Shown here in pieces: positions 1 through 7,612 of a DNA stretch of 16,488 nucleotides; the stretch's first letter is position 1, and the number at the start of each line of letters is the position of its first letter. The position numbers were made by a program, and so were the translations under genes. Source of the DNA: Acidobacteriota bacterium. Lineage in GTDB: Bacteria; Acidobacteriota; Terriglobia; UBA7540. The notes under the pieces were generated by a model, which was not told the origin of the DNA, made no database searches, and saw only the letters and a list, made by a program, of their open reading frames with translations. The stretch is from the NCBI GenBank assembly GCA_003224635.1, contig QHZK01000307.1, positions 1 to 16,488 on the forward strand. The letters run 5' to 3'.

Positions 1-1491
1 GAACGCGAGCGAGGTGGGCGAAAGACTCGCCACTGGGGTCGATGTGCCGGACGAAACCCCACTGCCGGTGAGGCTGATCTTTTGGGGGCTGCCGGTGGCG
101 CTGTCGGTGATGGTTACGCTTCCGGTCCGAGTCCCTGTCGCCGTCGGTTTAAAGGTCACGCTGATCGTGCAACTGCTCCCGGTCACGAGGGACGTCACGC
201 AAGTGCCGAGCCCGCCAAGAGCATAGTCACCGCTGATCGCGATGCTGCTGATCGCCAAAGTGGCGCTGCCGCTGTTGGTGAGCGTCGAGACCTTCGCCGC
301 GCTCGTCGTCCCTACCGTCTGATTGGGGAACGTTAAGGAAGTGGGTGAGAGGGTCACCGCCCCTGAGGTCGAGATAGAGCCGGGATACTCGTAGGCGCCG
401 ATGTCAAACACCCCTGCCTGGGGCCGGCTTCTGCCGTCGTAGTCGGTGGTCGGCGCGCTGTTGCTCGTTCCCTTGTTAATCGCCGGGCTGGAGGACTGGA
501 GATGATAGTCGCCAGTGGTACCTCCGGTGAAGTTCACGAAGAGCGGATTGGCGCTCACTGTTCCCGTCGCCGTCAGGCCGTTCTGCAATGAAATGTTGAC
601 CGGCGTGTTGCCGAAGACGAGGTTGTCGGTGTAGGTGTTGTGCGTCCCCGTCGAGCCTTCCTCGACGATGCCGCCGTCCGTGCCGATATTGTTAAACACG
701 ATGTTGTTGCTGACCACCGTGTTGTCGTCGGTCACGCCCGACCCGCTCCCCGCGCCCACCACGATGCCGCCCGTGGCGTTGTTGAAAATGGTGTTGTTCA
801 CGATGATCTCGTTCGTCGCGCTGTGCCAGAGCTGGATGCCCCAGCCGGAATTGCGGAACGAAATGTTATTGTAGACGTGAGCATTCGATCCCGCATTGCT
901 CGAATTGGCGATGTAAATCCCGTGAATGTAATTGCACGCGGCAGGGTAGGGACCGTTGTCGTGGGCGTAGTTGCCGATCACCTGGGCGTTGGTCGAGTCG
1001 ACCACGATGCCCCCGCCGCCCGTCGAGCTGCAACCGTTCGAGTTCTGCACGCTGTGGACGTTGTTGCCGATGATCTGCGTGGCGTTCCCGGCGGTGTAGA
1101 TGGCGTTGCAGCAGCCCGTCGGCCCGGTTACGTCGAAGCCCTGGATGGTCACATAGGCCCCGTAGTTGGACCATGTGGAGCTCGACCCGCCGGCAATTTT
1201 GGCGCCCCATTTAGTGTCGGAGACATAGGTGATGTACGCCGAGGAGGTCCCCGAAGCACTGGTATTGAATTGTCCCCTGTAGGTGCCGGGAGCGACGTGT
1301 ACGGTCGAGCCGGGGCCGACCACGGAAGCCGCATGAGCGATGGTCGCCCAAGGATGAGCAGCCGAGCCGTCGTTCGAGTCGCTGCCCGTGGTGGAGACGT
1401 AGTAGTCAGCGGCCGAGGCGGACGAAACCCCAGTCAAGGAGAGGCTGACGGCCAGGATCAGCAGGGAGAAGAGCCGGTTGAGTTTGTTCAA
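1..1491 (-). CDS. Secreted right-handed beta-helix protein with choice-of-anchor domains (partial, C-terminus beyond window)
   Basis: The reading frame is open for 497 codons to the window edge. The start chosen is TTG at 1491-1489, preceded by GGAGG with a 7-nt spacer. Residues 1-27 form a Sec signal peptide: Asn/Lys/Arg start, a Leu-rich core, then an Ala-Ser-Ala cleavage site. Residues about 28-360 are Asn/Gly/Ile-rich with repeated NN-x-(V/I) rungs, typical of a parallel beta-helix of the pectate-lyase or DUF1565 kind. The end of that region (SPAINKG, then DYDGRSRPQ, then DIGAYEY near 362-368) matches choice-of-anchor Q domains. An Ig-like ASPM/SPD-2/Hydin-type (choice-of-anchor D) repeat follows at about 375-480, and a second repeat begins at the edge (SLSPTSLAF). 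It is probably exported and may bind or cleave polysaccharide. No catalytic residues can be assigned, so the substrate is unknown. The family type is confident; the function is not. Confidence 0.85.
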   Translation of the reverse strand, partial: MNKLNRLFSLLILAVSLSLTGVSSASAADYYVSTTGSDSNDGSAAHPWATIAHAASVVGPGSTVHVAPGTYRGQFNTSASGTSSAYITYVSDTKWGAKIAGGSSSTWSNYGAYVTIQGFDVTGPTGCCNAIYTAGNATQIIGNNVHSVQNSNGCSSTGGGGIVVDSTNAQVIGNYAHDNGPYPAACNYIHGIYIANSSNAGSNAHVYNNISFRNSGWGIQLWHSATNEIIVNNTIFNNATGGIVVGAGSGSGVTDDNTVVSNNIVFNNIGTDGGIVEEGSTGTHNTYTDNLVFGNTPVNISLQNGLTATGTVSANPLFVNFTGGTTGDYHLQSSSPAINKGTSNSAPTTDYDGRSRPQAGVFDIGAYEYPGSISTSGAVTLSPTSLTFPNQTVGTTSAAKVSTLTNSGSATLAISSIAISGDYALGGLGTCVTSLVTGSSCTISVTFKPTATGTRTGSVTITDSATGSPQKISLTGSGVSSGTSTPVASLSPTSLAF

Positions 1492-1982
1492 AGCGATACC
1501 TCCGTCAGGTCCTGAAAATCTGGGCTTCCCCCTTTCAGCCGGGAACTAAGGTATCTTCAAAGTTATAAACTTGGTGGTAATATGGAGGTAAAGCTTGCGT
1601 CAGCGCGTGATCCACTGGCGCGTAAGCAGATAGGCTAGGCAGTTACGCGGGGCCGAGAGGTTGTTCGGGTGGCAGGTTACCTGATTTTGCGAGCTTCGAG
1701 GGGGTCAGGCCACTCTCCTTCAACTCTAAACTAACCTTCAACTTCGGGGCGAGGCAATGACCCGAGGAACCCGTTCGCCTCTTGGCGCAGGCGGGGTGTA
1801 AGGTATAGACTTCGGGCGCATGAGCAGAAGGGCAGGAGCCTGGGAAGGGCGGGGTTTCGGCCCCGCGGCGCCCTCAGAGCAAGATACCTTGGTGAAGCTG
1901 TTGTGGGCTCTCGGGCGGGGCTGAACCCATTCTTCCTTCCAGCCAGACCCCGACCCTGTCCGCTGAGAAAATGAGGGGCGTC
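1492..1982. other. Divergent intergenic region between the beta-helix gene and the SET gene
   Basis: No convincing gene is present in these 491 bases. The region must hold the outward promoters of both neighbours. On the minus strand a TATAAC-like -10 lies near 1560, but no good -35 is visible. The short direct repeat CCTTCAACT occurs twice near 1717-1745. A set of nested inverted repeats sits at 1800-1890 and is listed separately. An open frame antisense to SET runs through here but looks non-coding. Confidence 0.5.
1800..1890. repeat. Nested inverted repeat, possible structured leader upstream of the SET gene
   Basis: Three nested complementary pairs can be read directly. AAGGTAT (1800-1806) pairs with ATACCTT (1884-1890). 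GGGCGC (1814-1819) pairs with GCGCCC (1868-1873). GCGGGG (1849-1854) pairs with CCCCGC (1861-1866) around a 6-nt loop. The element lies about 90 bp before the SET start. It matches no riboswitch I recognise and could be a terminator-like or regulatory fold, or chance pairing in G+C-rich DNA. Confidence 0.35.
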
Positions 1983-2429
1983 ATGGCAAAGCCGGCCACC
2001 GATAACACTCCAACCATCGACCCCCGGTATGCCCGCTTTCGCCTGCGCGTCCGCCGCTCGCGAATTCATCGGTGGGGCGTGTACGCAGGCGAGGCGATCC
2101 CGCCCGGACGCAAGGTGCTCGAATACACGGGGGAGAGGATCAACCGCCACGAGAAGAAGCGGCGCGAGGATTCCAAATACCTCTTCGAGCTGAACAGTTA
2201 CTGGACCCTCGACGGCGGCGTCGGCGGGTCGGGCGCCGAGTTCGTCAATCACTCTTGTAATCCGAACCTGGCCACCCGCATTCTGAGGGGACACATCCTC
2301 TACTTCAGCCGGCGCCGGATTGCCAAGGGCGAGGAGTTGACGGTCGACTACAACTTTGACTGGGACGATGAGCACGTCCCTTGCGCGTGCGGAGCGCGCC
2401 GCTGCCGGGGAACCATCAACGTGAAGTGA
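1983..2429 (+). CDS. SET-domain protein-lysine N-methyltransferase with post-SET zinc motif
   Basis: This 148-residue protein is almost entirely one SET domain, which transfers methyl groups from S-adenosylmethionine to lysine side chains. Visible motifs are RWGVYAGE (30-37, the N-terminal SAM-binding strand), EFVNHSCNPN (86-95, the pseudoknot motif), GEELTVDYNF (116-125, with the likely catalytic Tyr123), and CACGARRCRG (134-143). Cys134, Cys136 and Cys141, together with Cys92, fit the post-SET zinc site. ATG 1983 is preferred because GAGG at 1973-1976 sits 6 nt upstream; ATG 1971 would add four residues but has a poor ribosome site. There is no pre-SET or targeting domain, so the substrate must be recognised by the SET fold itself. 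The substrate is unknown. The lysine-rich protein at 12969-13328 is a possible target, by analogy with the chlamydial SET protein that methylates a histone H1-like protein. Confidence 0.9.
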   Translation: MAKPATDNTPTIDPRYARFRLRVRRSRIHRWGVYAGEAIPPGRKVLEYTGERINRHEKKRREDSKYLFELNSYWTLDGGVGGSGAEFVNHSCNPNLATRILRGHILYFSRRRIAKGEELTVDYNFDWDDEHVPCACGARRCRGTINVK

Positions 2430-2446
2430 CGGGTGGGAGACCTTCC

Positions 2447-2494
2447 GGTACCCGGCATTCTGGAGTAGGTACCCCGGTACTCTCGTAACGGTAC
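2447..2494. repeat. Cluster of four GGTAC motifs downstream of the SET gene
   Basis: GGTAC occurs at 2447-2451, 2468-2472, 2476-2480 and 2490-2494. The first two copies lie within CCGGTACC-type palindromes that could pair with each other. It may act as a weak terminator for the SET gene or be a small palindromic repeat. There is no U-tract and no other sign of function. Confidence 0.3.
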
Positions 2495-2682
2495 TTTAGG
2501 CCCTTGGCGATTTTCTCCTCATTCCGCTAATATCGTGAGTCGATACAAGGGTATGGGCGAAAACTAAGCGAAGCACCATATAATGTGTTTAGGTGTGCAA
2601 ATGACCACAACATCTTGACGTTTTTTGCTTGACCGTATCGGGTAGCTTGAGCTAGTCTTCGTGCGCCAAGGGAGGGAAGGGA

Positions 2683-3381
2683 TTGGAAAGCCTTCTTAGC
2701 GCTGTGCCAGGCCAGTACGGAGCAATCCTCATTGATCCCCCTTGGAGATTCAACAACCGCACAGGTAAGGTTGGACCCGAGCACAAAAGACTACACCGCT
2801 ACGAAACGCTTTCGTTTGAGGAGATAGCGGCGCTACCTGTGGGCAAGCTAGGTCTACCCCGGAGCCATCTTTACTTGTGGTGTCCCAACGCTCTCCTTCT
2901 GGAAGCACTTACCATCATGAAGGTTTGGGAGTTCACTTACAAAACCAACGTCGTCTGGTACAAGGTACGCAAGGACGGAGGCCCCGACGGCCGCGGTGTA
3001 GGCTTCTACTTCCGAAACGTGACTGAGCTCCTCTTGTTCGGCGTGAAGGGTCACCTTAGGACCCTTCCACCGGGCCGGCGCCAAGTGAACATCATGATGA
3101 GCCGCAAAGAGGAGCATTCCAAGAAGCCAGACCAAGTTTACGGCCTGATCGAGCGTTGCAGTCCCGGCCCCTACCTGGAACTGTTTGCCAGGCAGCGCGT
3201 AGATGGGTGGAGTCAGTGGGGAGACCAGATAGACAGCTACGAAGAGACCAAGCCAAATTACAAGGGATACGCCGCCATGACGACCTTGGGCCGGGGCGGG
3301 GCATGCGTCTCGGCGGCAGGAGTAGGGGGCCGCCGTCCCCGTCCAGGGCGGTTACCCTTTGAATTACCTCATCACGATTGA
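2683..3381 (+). CDS. MT-A70 family adenine-N6 DNA methyltransferase (modification subunit)
   Basis: The protein has 232 residues. It starts at TTG 2683, supported by GGAGG at 2671-2675 with a 7-nt spacer. The catalytic DPPW is at residues 18-21 inside AILIDPPWRF. The rest follows the MT-A70 pattern: SHLYLWCPNALLLEALTIM, then KTNVVWYK, then FRNVTELLLFGVKG, then SKKPDQVYGLIERCSPGPYLELFARQ. The family transfers methyl groups to N6 of adenine, here most likely in DNA to protect host sites. The endonuclease gene faces it, and the two stop codons overlap by 18 bp. A TATAAT at 2579-2584 is a possible -10 box but lacks a good -35, and the leader would be about 100 nt. The last 35 or so residues (Gly/Arg/Pro-rich) are not typical of the family and may have arisen by read-through into the overlap. 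Base composition is poorer in G+C than the flanks, fitting acquisition by transfer. Confidence 0.9.
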   Translation: MESLLSAVPGQYGAILIDPPWRFNNRTGKVGPEHKRLHRYETLSFEEIAALPVGKLGLPRSHLYLWCPNALLLEALTIMKVWEFTYKTNVVWYKVRKDGGPDGRGVGFYFRNVTELLLFGVKGHLRTLPPGRRQVNIMMSRKEEHSKKPDQVYGLIERCSPGPYLELFARQRVDGWSQWGDQIDSYEETKPNYKGYAAMTTLGRGGACVSAAGVGGRRPRPGRLPFELPHHD

Positions 3382-4149
3382 GTGCGGTAGACCGATGAGC
3401 AGCAACGGGCAGGGGTTGCCGACACCCCTATTGATCCGATCGATTAGCTTTCGCCAGTGCGTTGTCGCCTCCCCGTATTTGTCCGACACAAATTGATCCG
3501 CCCACGCGGTCGCGAAATCGACGGGCTCCCTCTTACGTTCAACGCGCTTGCCGATCTCACGTCGCTGTCGACGAGTCCGACTTACCCCGATGCGATCTAG
3601 GGCTTCGAATGAACTGAGGTTTTGCTCTTGCGCGAATTCGCGTATGAACTCCCGCATGTGTTCGTGAAGAGAAGAGCCTCGCGTCACGATGATCCCGACG
3701 CTGATAGCTCCCTCGGCGTGTAACCTCTTGAAGTTTTCCAGGTCCCTATCGAAAAACGGGTCTTTGTTGTTCCATTCGATTTCCAAGGCGAGCTTCTTCC
3801 CTTCGAAATTTTTGACGTGATCGACCTCATGCGAGATCGACTCCCGCTCGACACCGTCGATCGTTTTCTTAATCTCGAACTCATGCTTCTGCCAGGCAAG
3901 CTCGTTCAGAGCGCGCCGCATTCTCTGCGTTCCTTCTGTCTCCCCACCGCCAGACCCCACGATCTCGGTGATTGGCACCTTCACGTTTGCCAGGACCTTC
4001 TCGAGGTCATCTAGTGAACCAGGAAAATCCTTCTCGAGAATCGCGGCCGCGTGCGATTCAAACCGAACGTCGAACCCCTTATCCAGATCCAGTAGTTTCT
4101 GCAACAGCATTCGTATTTTCAACTCGACGACGTACATGGATTGTAACAT
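3364..4149 (-). CDS. BglII/BstYI-type type II restriction endonuclease
   Basis: The protein has 261 residues. The core SHEVDHVKNFEGKKLALEIEWNNKD (split here as residues 106-116 and 117-130) is followed by PFFDRDLENFKRLHAEGAIS and VGIIVTRG. This is the signature I recall for the BglII/BstYI family of homodimeric PD-(D/E)XK nucleases. Asp110 and Glu123/Glu125 are the likely metal ligands. Family members cut RGATCY-type sites, so a GATC-containing target is inferred but not shown. The gene is convergent with the MT-A70 methyltransferase, as expected for a complete type II system. The start used is ATG 4149; ATG 4137 would remove four residues. Neither has a Shine-Dalgarno sequence, so expression may be weak or leaderless, which would suit a toxic nuclease made after its methylase. 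No internal stop is seen, so the gene looks intact. Confidence 0.85.
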   Translation of the reverse strand: MLQSMYVVELKIRMLLQKLLDLDKGFDVRFESHAAAILEKDFPGSLDDLEKVLANVKVPITEIVGSGGGETEGTQRMRRALNELAWQKHEFEIKKTIDGVERESISHEVDHVKNFEGKKLALEIEWNNKDPFFDRDLENFKRLHAEGAISVGIIVTRGSSLHEHMREFIREFAQEQNLSSFEALDRIGVSRTRRQRREIGKRVERKREPVDFATAWADQFVSDKYGEATTHWRKLIDRINRGVGNPCPLLLIGLPHSIVMR

Positions 4150-4260
4150 TTAGAAGGAGAACAGGACCGGCAACAAGCGTTACGTCACCCCTTGCCCGCA
4201 TCGGCAAACGGCGATACATTAGCGTCACCCGGATTTGAGAACGGGGTCAGGACAGCAAGC

Positions 4261-5907
4261 ATGGCTAAACGTGTTGGCGAACGCCGGCCCGCAGACGGTT
4301 TTTCTGTCTTGCTTCTTGCGGCGGGCAAGGCGACGCGCTTCAAGTCTGAGCACTCGAAAGTGTTGCACCGGCTGGCGGGCAGGCCCCTGGGCGAGTACGC
4401 CTTGCGGACGGCGCTCGCTGCCGGGCCGGAGCGGGCCTACATGGTCGTAGGTCACGAAGCCGAAGAAGTGCGGCGGACGTTTGCGAGACCGGGTCTGACT
4501 TTCATCGAACAGGAGCAGCAGCTCGGGACCGGCCACGCCCTGATGGTCGCCCGTCCGGAGCTCGAGGAGTGCCCCAGCCCGACCCTGGTGGCGCTGGTCG
4601 GTGACGCGCCCCTGCTGCGCGCGGAGACGCTCCGCGGCCTGGTGGACGCGCATCGCAAGGCCCGCGCTGCGGCCACGGTGCTCACGACTTACCTCGACGA
4701 CCCGCGCGGCTACGGGCGCATCATTCGAGCCGGGCGCGCGGGGCGGGCCAGGCCCGGCGGGCGGACGCGTTCGAAGCAAGAGAGCGGATACGTCCGAGCC
4801 ATTGTCGAAGAAAGAGTTTCGACACCCGCCCAAAAGAAAATTCACGAAGTCAGCTCCGGAATCCTCTGTTTTTCCCGCGCTAAGCTGCTCGAGCGCCTGG
4901 ACGAGCTTTCGAACAGGAACGCGCAGCAAGAGTACCTGCTCACCGACCTGATCGAAATCTTCAATCGCCATCGCGAGAAAGTGACGGCCTTCCCGGTGGC
5001 GGATTCTCGCGAGGTGGTAGGCGTTAACGACCGGGTAGAGCTTGCCCAGGTGGAGAAAATCCTGCGACGCCGCAAGGCCGAGTCGCTGATGCGCGACGGG
5101 GTCACCGTCGTAAACCCCGAGGTCACTTACATTGACGAGGACGTCGAAGCGGGAAGCGATACCGTCATCGAGCCGGGCGTCAGCTTGCTCGGCTCGACGC
5201 GAGTAGGACGCGCCTGCACGTTGCGCCCCTATTCAACTATCGTCGATTCGGCGCTGGGTGACCGCGTGACCGTACGCCACTACTCGCTGATTACCGGCAG
5301 CGAGGTGGCTTCGGGCGCCGTCATCGGGCCTTTCGCCCACCTGCGCGATGGCGCCGTGATCGACGAGGAAGCTCGCATCGGCAATTTCGTCGAAGTCAAG
5401 AAGTCGCGGGTAGGCCGGCGCACCAAAGCGCTCCACCTGACCTATCTCGGCGACGCTACCCTGGAAGAAAACGTCAACGTGGGCGCGGGCACCGTTACTT
5501 GCAACTACGATGGCGAGAAGAAGCACCCTACCCTGATCGAGAAGGGAGTCTTCGTGGGCAGCGGGAGCATGCTCGTGGCGCCGGTGCGCATTGGGAAGGA
5601 CTCCTACGTCGGCGCCGGGTCTACCATCACTGAGGACGTGCCGCCGGAATCGCTGGCGCTGGGCCGGGCCCCCCAGATCAACAAGGAAGGCTGGGTGCGG
5701 GAACGCAAACACCGGAAAGAGGGTGGGCAGCAAGGTCCGCGTTCACCGGCTGTCCCCCCAACCGGGCCAGGAGGGCATGGCGCGCCGGTCACGGAGCCCG
5801 TCAAACGAAGCCGTGGCGCCGATATCGCTGTGCGCCGGGCGGGCACTGTGACCGTCATCGAGGTGAAGGCTCCAAAGAACTGGGGCAGAAGATTCGGCAG
5901 ACGATAG
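4261..5907 (+). CDS. glmU: Bifunctional GlmU: UDP-GlcNAc pyrophosphorylase / glucosamine-1-phosphate acetyltransferase
   Basis: GlmU makes UDP-N-acetylglucosamine for peptidoglycan and lipopolysaccharide in the cytoplasm. Residues 17-28 (LLLAAGKATRFK) form the nucleotidyltransferase loop. Asp115 lies in VGDAPLL, and Asn256 in GVNDR is the usual metal ligand. The left-handed beta-helix with hexapeptide repeats spans about 275-470. His392 in KALHLTYLGDA is the acetyltransferase base, and CNYDGEKK and NKEGW follow. ATG 4261 is chosen because the conserved N-terminus starts just after it and AGGA lies upstream; TTG 4192 would add 23 unconserved residues. Two oddities stand out. Residues about 156-178 form an Arg/Gly-rich insertion in the pyrophosphorylase domain. 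The protein also runs on for about 60 residues past the normal end, with its last 30 encoding the first strands of a STAS domain in the same frame. The usual length is about 455; this one is 548. Confidence 0.95.
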   Translation: MAKRVGERRPADGFSVLLLAAGKATRFKSEHSKVLHRLAGRPLGEYALRTALAAGPERAYMVVGHEAEEVRRTFARPGLTFIEQEQQLGTGHALMVARPELEECPSPTLVALVGDAPLLRAETLRGLVDAHRKARAAATVLTTYLDDPRGYGRIIRAGRAGRARPGGRTRSKQESGYVRAIVEERVSTPAQKKIHEVSSGILCFSRAKLLERLDELSNRNAQQEYLLTDLIEIFNRHREKVTAFPVADSREVVGVNDRVELAQVEKILRRRKAESLMRDGVTVVNPEVTYIDEDVEAGSDTVIEPGVSLLGSTRVGRACTLRPYSTIVDSALGDRVTVRHYSLITGSEVASGAVIGPFAHLRDGAVIDEEARIGNFVEVKKSRVGRRTKALHLTYLGDATLEENVNVGAGTVTCNYDGEKKHPTLIEKGVFVGSGSMLVAPVRIGKDSYVGAGSTITEDVPPESLALGRAPQINKEGWVRERKHRKEGGQQGPRSPAVPPTGPGGHGAPVTEPVKRSRGADIAVRRAGTVTVIEVKAPKNWGRRFGRR

Positions 5908-6155
5908 GGCCCAATCACAGCCAAGTAGTCGTGAACCTGGGTAACGTCACCTCGATCGACAGCGCGGCGTTGGGAGAGCTGGTGGCGGCGGTCAAAGCGG
6001 TCCAGGACGAAGGCGGGCAGGTCAGGCTGAGCGACGTTTCACCGGAGGTGTTGCGCGCGTTCCGGGCCGCAAATTTGCACCATTTTTTTGAGATCCACCG
6101 TCACGAAGCCGACGCCCTGGCAAGCTTCGACCAGCCTGGCGCATCGGGCGGGTAG
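5824..6155 (+). pseudogene. STAS-domain (anti-sigma factor antagonist-like) gene split by a frameshift
   Basis: The first part of the STAS fold, IAVRRAGTVTVIEVKAP, is read at 5824-5874 in the glmU frame, which stops at 5907. The rest is read in another frame from about 5874: KELGQKIRQTIGPNHSQ, then VVVNLGNVTSIDSAALGELV, on to ALASF and the stop at 6155. The DSAAL serine is where RsbV/SpoIIAA-type proteins are phosphorylated. Both halves fit one STAS domain, so a small insertion or deletion near 5870-5880 has split it. A GTG at 5931 could start a 74-residue remnant (5931-6155) but would lack the first strands and helix. The family acts in partner-switching control of sigma factors. No kinase or anti-sigma gene is nearby. 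An assembly or sequencing error cannot be excluded. Confidence 0.7.
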
Positions 6156-6583
6156 GCTAGCAAGTTGCTGGAAAACGAAAACGATGTAGAGCCGGCTTTG
6201 CGGCGCCGCCACCGTCCCTTGACGACATTCTGGCCTTGAAGGACATTCTGGCGGGATAGACCCGCTGCTACCGTTCCGAGCCCCGGGTTTGGTTTCCAGA
6301 GGCTCCTACTCGCCCGGAGGCGTGCTCTATATCTGTTCAGGTAATATTCGTCCGAGCGGCAGGGCACTACACTGTTAGGGTTAGCCCGCTGTGAGGCATC
6401 GGGTAAAGTCCGTAGTTTTTACTTAAGTCGCGTAAGAATTGCCGAAGGGGGCTGCCGAGGTCCTAAGTATCATATTGATTCTGGATAACTTGCCGTTCCA
6501 CCTCGTGGCACGCGCCGTGCTACATAAGGGTCTGAGGTTACCTACCCATCGAGAGGCGGGTACCGACGCAAAGGAGACAGGAC
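6156..6583. other. Intergenic region upstream of the coiled-coil membrane protein gene
   Basis: No credible gene was found in these 428 bases on either strand. GACATTCTGGC is present twice as a direct repeat (6224-6234 and 6242-6252). Near the 3' end, TACCC and GGGTA can form a hairpin just before the AAAGGAG ribosome site of the next gene, and GCACG/CGTGC forms another around 6510-6525. The stretch must contain the promoter of the following gene, but no clear -35/-10 pair is visible. Confidence 0.4.
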
Positions 6584-7468
6584 ATGGCAATCGACGAAGT
6601 CTCAAACGAGAAGAGGATGAACCCGGGAGAGCACAGCACTCCGACCGGGATGATTGTAGTGTTTATTGTGCTGGCGCTTTTGGCGGTAGGCGAGTTCTAC
6701 ACCGTCAGCAAGATCAATTCGATGGGCGGGTCTGTGGCGGCCGAGGCGGCCAAGACGCGCACCGAGCTCGACGCCAAGGTGGACGACCAGATTGCCTCCC
6801 TGGAGCGATCGAACGCTCAGGTGCTGGAGGGTATCAAGGCAGAGATCGATACCTCTACAAAGCGCGTCGGAATGACCCAGAGCGCGTTGCGCCGCGCCAA
6901 CGCTTCGGTGAAGAAGCTTTCACAACTGCAAGCCGAGCAGCGGCAGGAGGCCGAGCAGCTCAAGGGCGAGATTGCTCAGAAGGCTGACGCCCAGCAGGTT
7001 GGCGCCCTGACCCAGGACGTCTCCCTAACTAAGGAGGACCTGGGCACCACGAAGACCAAGGTGGATACGCTCAGCAAAGATCTTGGCATGGCGCGCAGCG
7101 AGCTGGGCACGCTGATCGCCCGCAACCACAACGACATTGAAACGTTGCGCAAGCTGGGCGAACGCGACTACTTCGAGTTCACCGCCACCAAGAACAAGGA
7201 AGAAAAGGTGGCAGGAGTGGGCCTGATCCTGAAGAAGGCCGACATCAAGCGGCATCGGTTCAATATGGCGTTGCTCGCCGATGACATGGTGATCCGAAAA
7301 GACAACCGGACGGTCGACGAGCCGGTCAGCTTCTCGGTGGGCGGCTCGAAGAGGTTTTACGAGCTCGTGATCAACAAGGTGGATAAGGACAAAGTGTCGG
7401 GTTACATCAGCACCCCGAAGGGTGCAAGCGAGGTGGCTTCTTCTTCGCAGGCGGGGACGCAGCAATAA
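6584..7468 (+). CDS. Single-pass membrane protein with long coiled coil, unknown function
   Basis: The protein has 294 residues. The start at ATG 6584 has GGAG 7 nt upstream. Residues 1-21 are polar. Residues 22-39 (from GMIVVFIVLALLAVGEFY) form one transmembrane helix, with no signal-peptidase site. Residues about 45-195 are rich in Ala, Glu, Lys, Gln and Leu with heptad-like spacing and should form a long coiled coil. Residues about 196-275 (from RDYFEFTATKNKEEKVAGVG) look like a small beta-rich domain, followed by a Ser/Gln tail. The layout suggests a periplasmic or envelope-spanning rod anchored in the inner membrane. I do not recognise the C-terminal domain and assign no function. The gene appears to be monocistronic and is followed by a strong hairpin at 7485-7521. 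Confidence 0.85.
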   Translation: MAIDEVSNEKRMNPGEHSTPTGMIVVFIVLALLAVGEFYTVSKINSMGGSVAAEAAKTRTELDAKVDDQIASLERSNAQVLEGIKAEIDTSTKRVGMTQSALRRANASVKKLSQLQAEQRQEAEQLKGEIAQKADAQQVGALTQDVSLTKEDLGTTKTKVDTLSKDLGMARSELGTLIARNHNDIETLRKLGERDYFEFTATKNKEEKVAGVGLILKKADIKRHRFNMALLADDMVIRKDNRTVDEPVSFSVGGSKRFYELVINKVDKDKVSGYISTPKGASEVASSSQAGTQQ

Positions 7469-7484
7469 GGCCATCTCATAAGAG

Positions 7485-7521
7485 GGTTAGCCCGCCCGCC
7501 CCCCCCGGCGGCGGGCTAGCC
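7485..7521 (+). terminator. G+C-rich hairpin after the coiled-coil gene, probable terminator without a U-tract
   Basis: A 12-bp stem pairs 7485-7496 with 7510-7521, with one G-U pair, around a C-rich 13-nt loop. It lies 16 bp after the stop at 7468. No run of T follows, so it would be an atypical intrinsic terminator or a 3'-end stabilising hairpin. Confidence 0.45.
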
Positions 7522-7612
7522 TTCGACCCCTTCCAGCAACTGCTTCCGATTCGAAAACACGCCGGAAGAAGCGCCAGGTCCGGCCACGAACGATCCCTTG
7601 GAGGTATCGCTC

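Noticed and set aside
640..1515. Long plus-strand open frame (291 codons) across the beta-helix gene
   Set aside because: Its product is Val/Arg/Asp-biased with no domain. It is antisense to the clearly coding minus-strand beta-helix frame, so it is a G+C-driven shadow.
1731..2375. Minus-strand open frame (214 codons) overlapping SET
   Set aside because: It is antisense to the motif-complete SET domain and has no recognisable features or ribosome site.
2579..2584. Perfect TATAAT as the methyltransferase promoter
   Set aside because: No acceptable -35 at 16-18 bp and no extended -10, so it was not listed as a separate feature.
6101..6367. 88-codon minus-strand frame after the STAS remnant
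   Set aside because: It has no ribosome site, low-complexity Ser/Arg content and no domain, so it is treated as intergenic.
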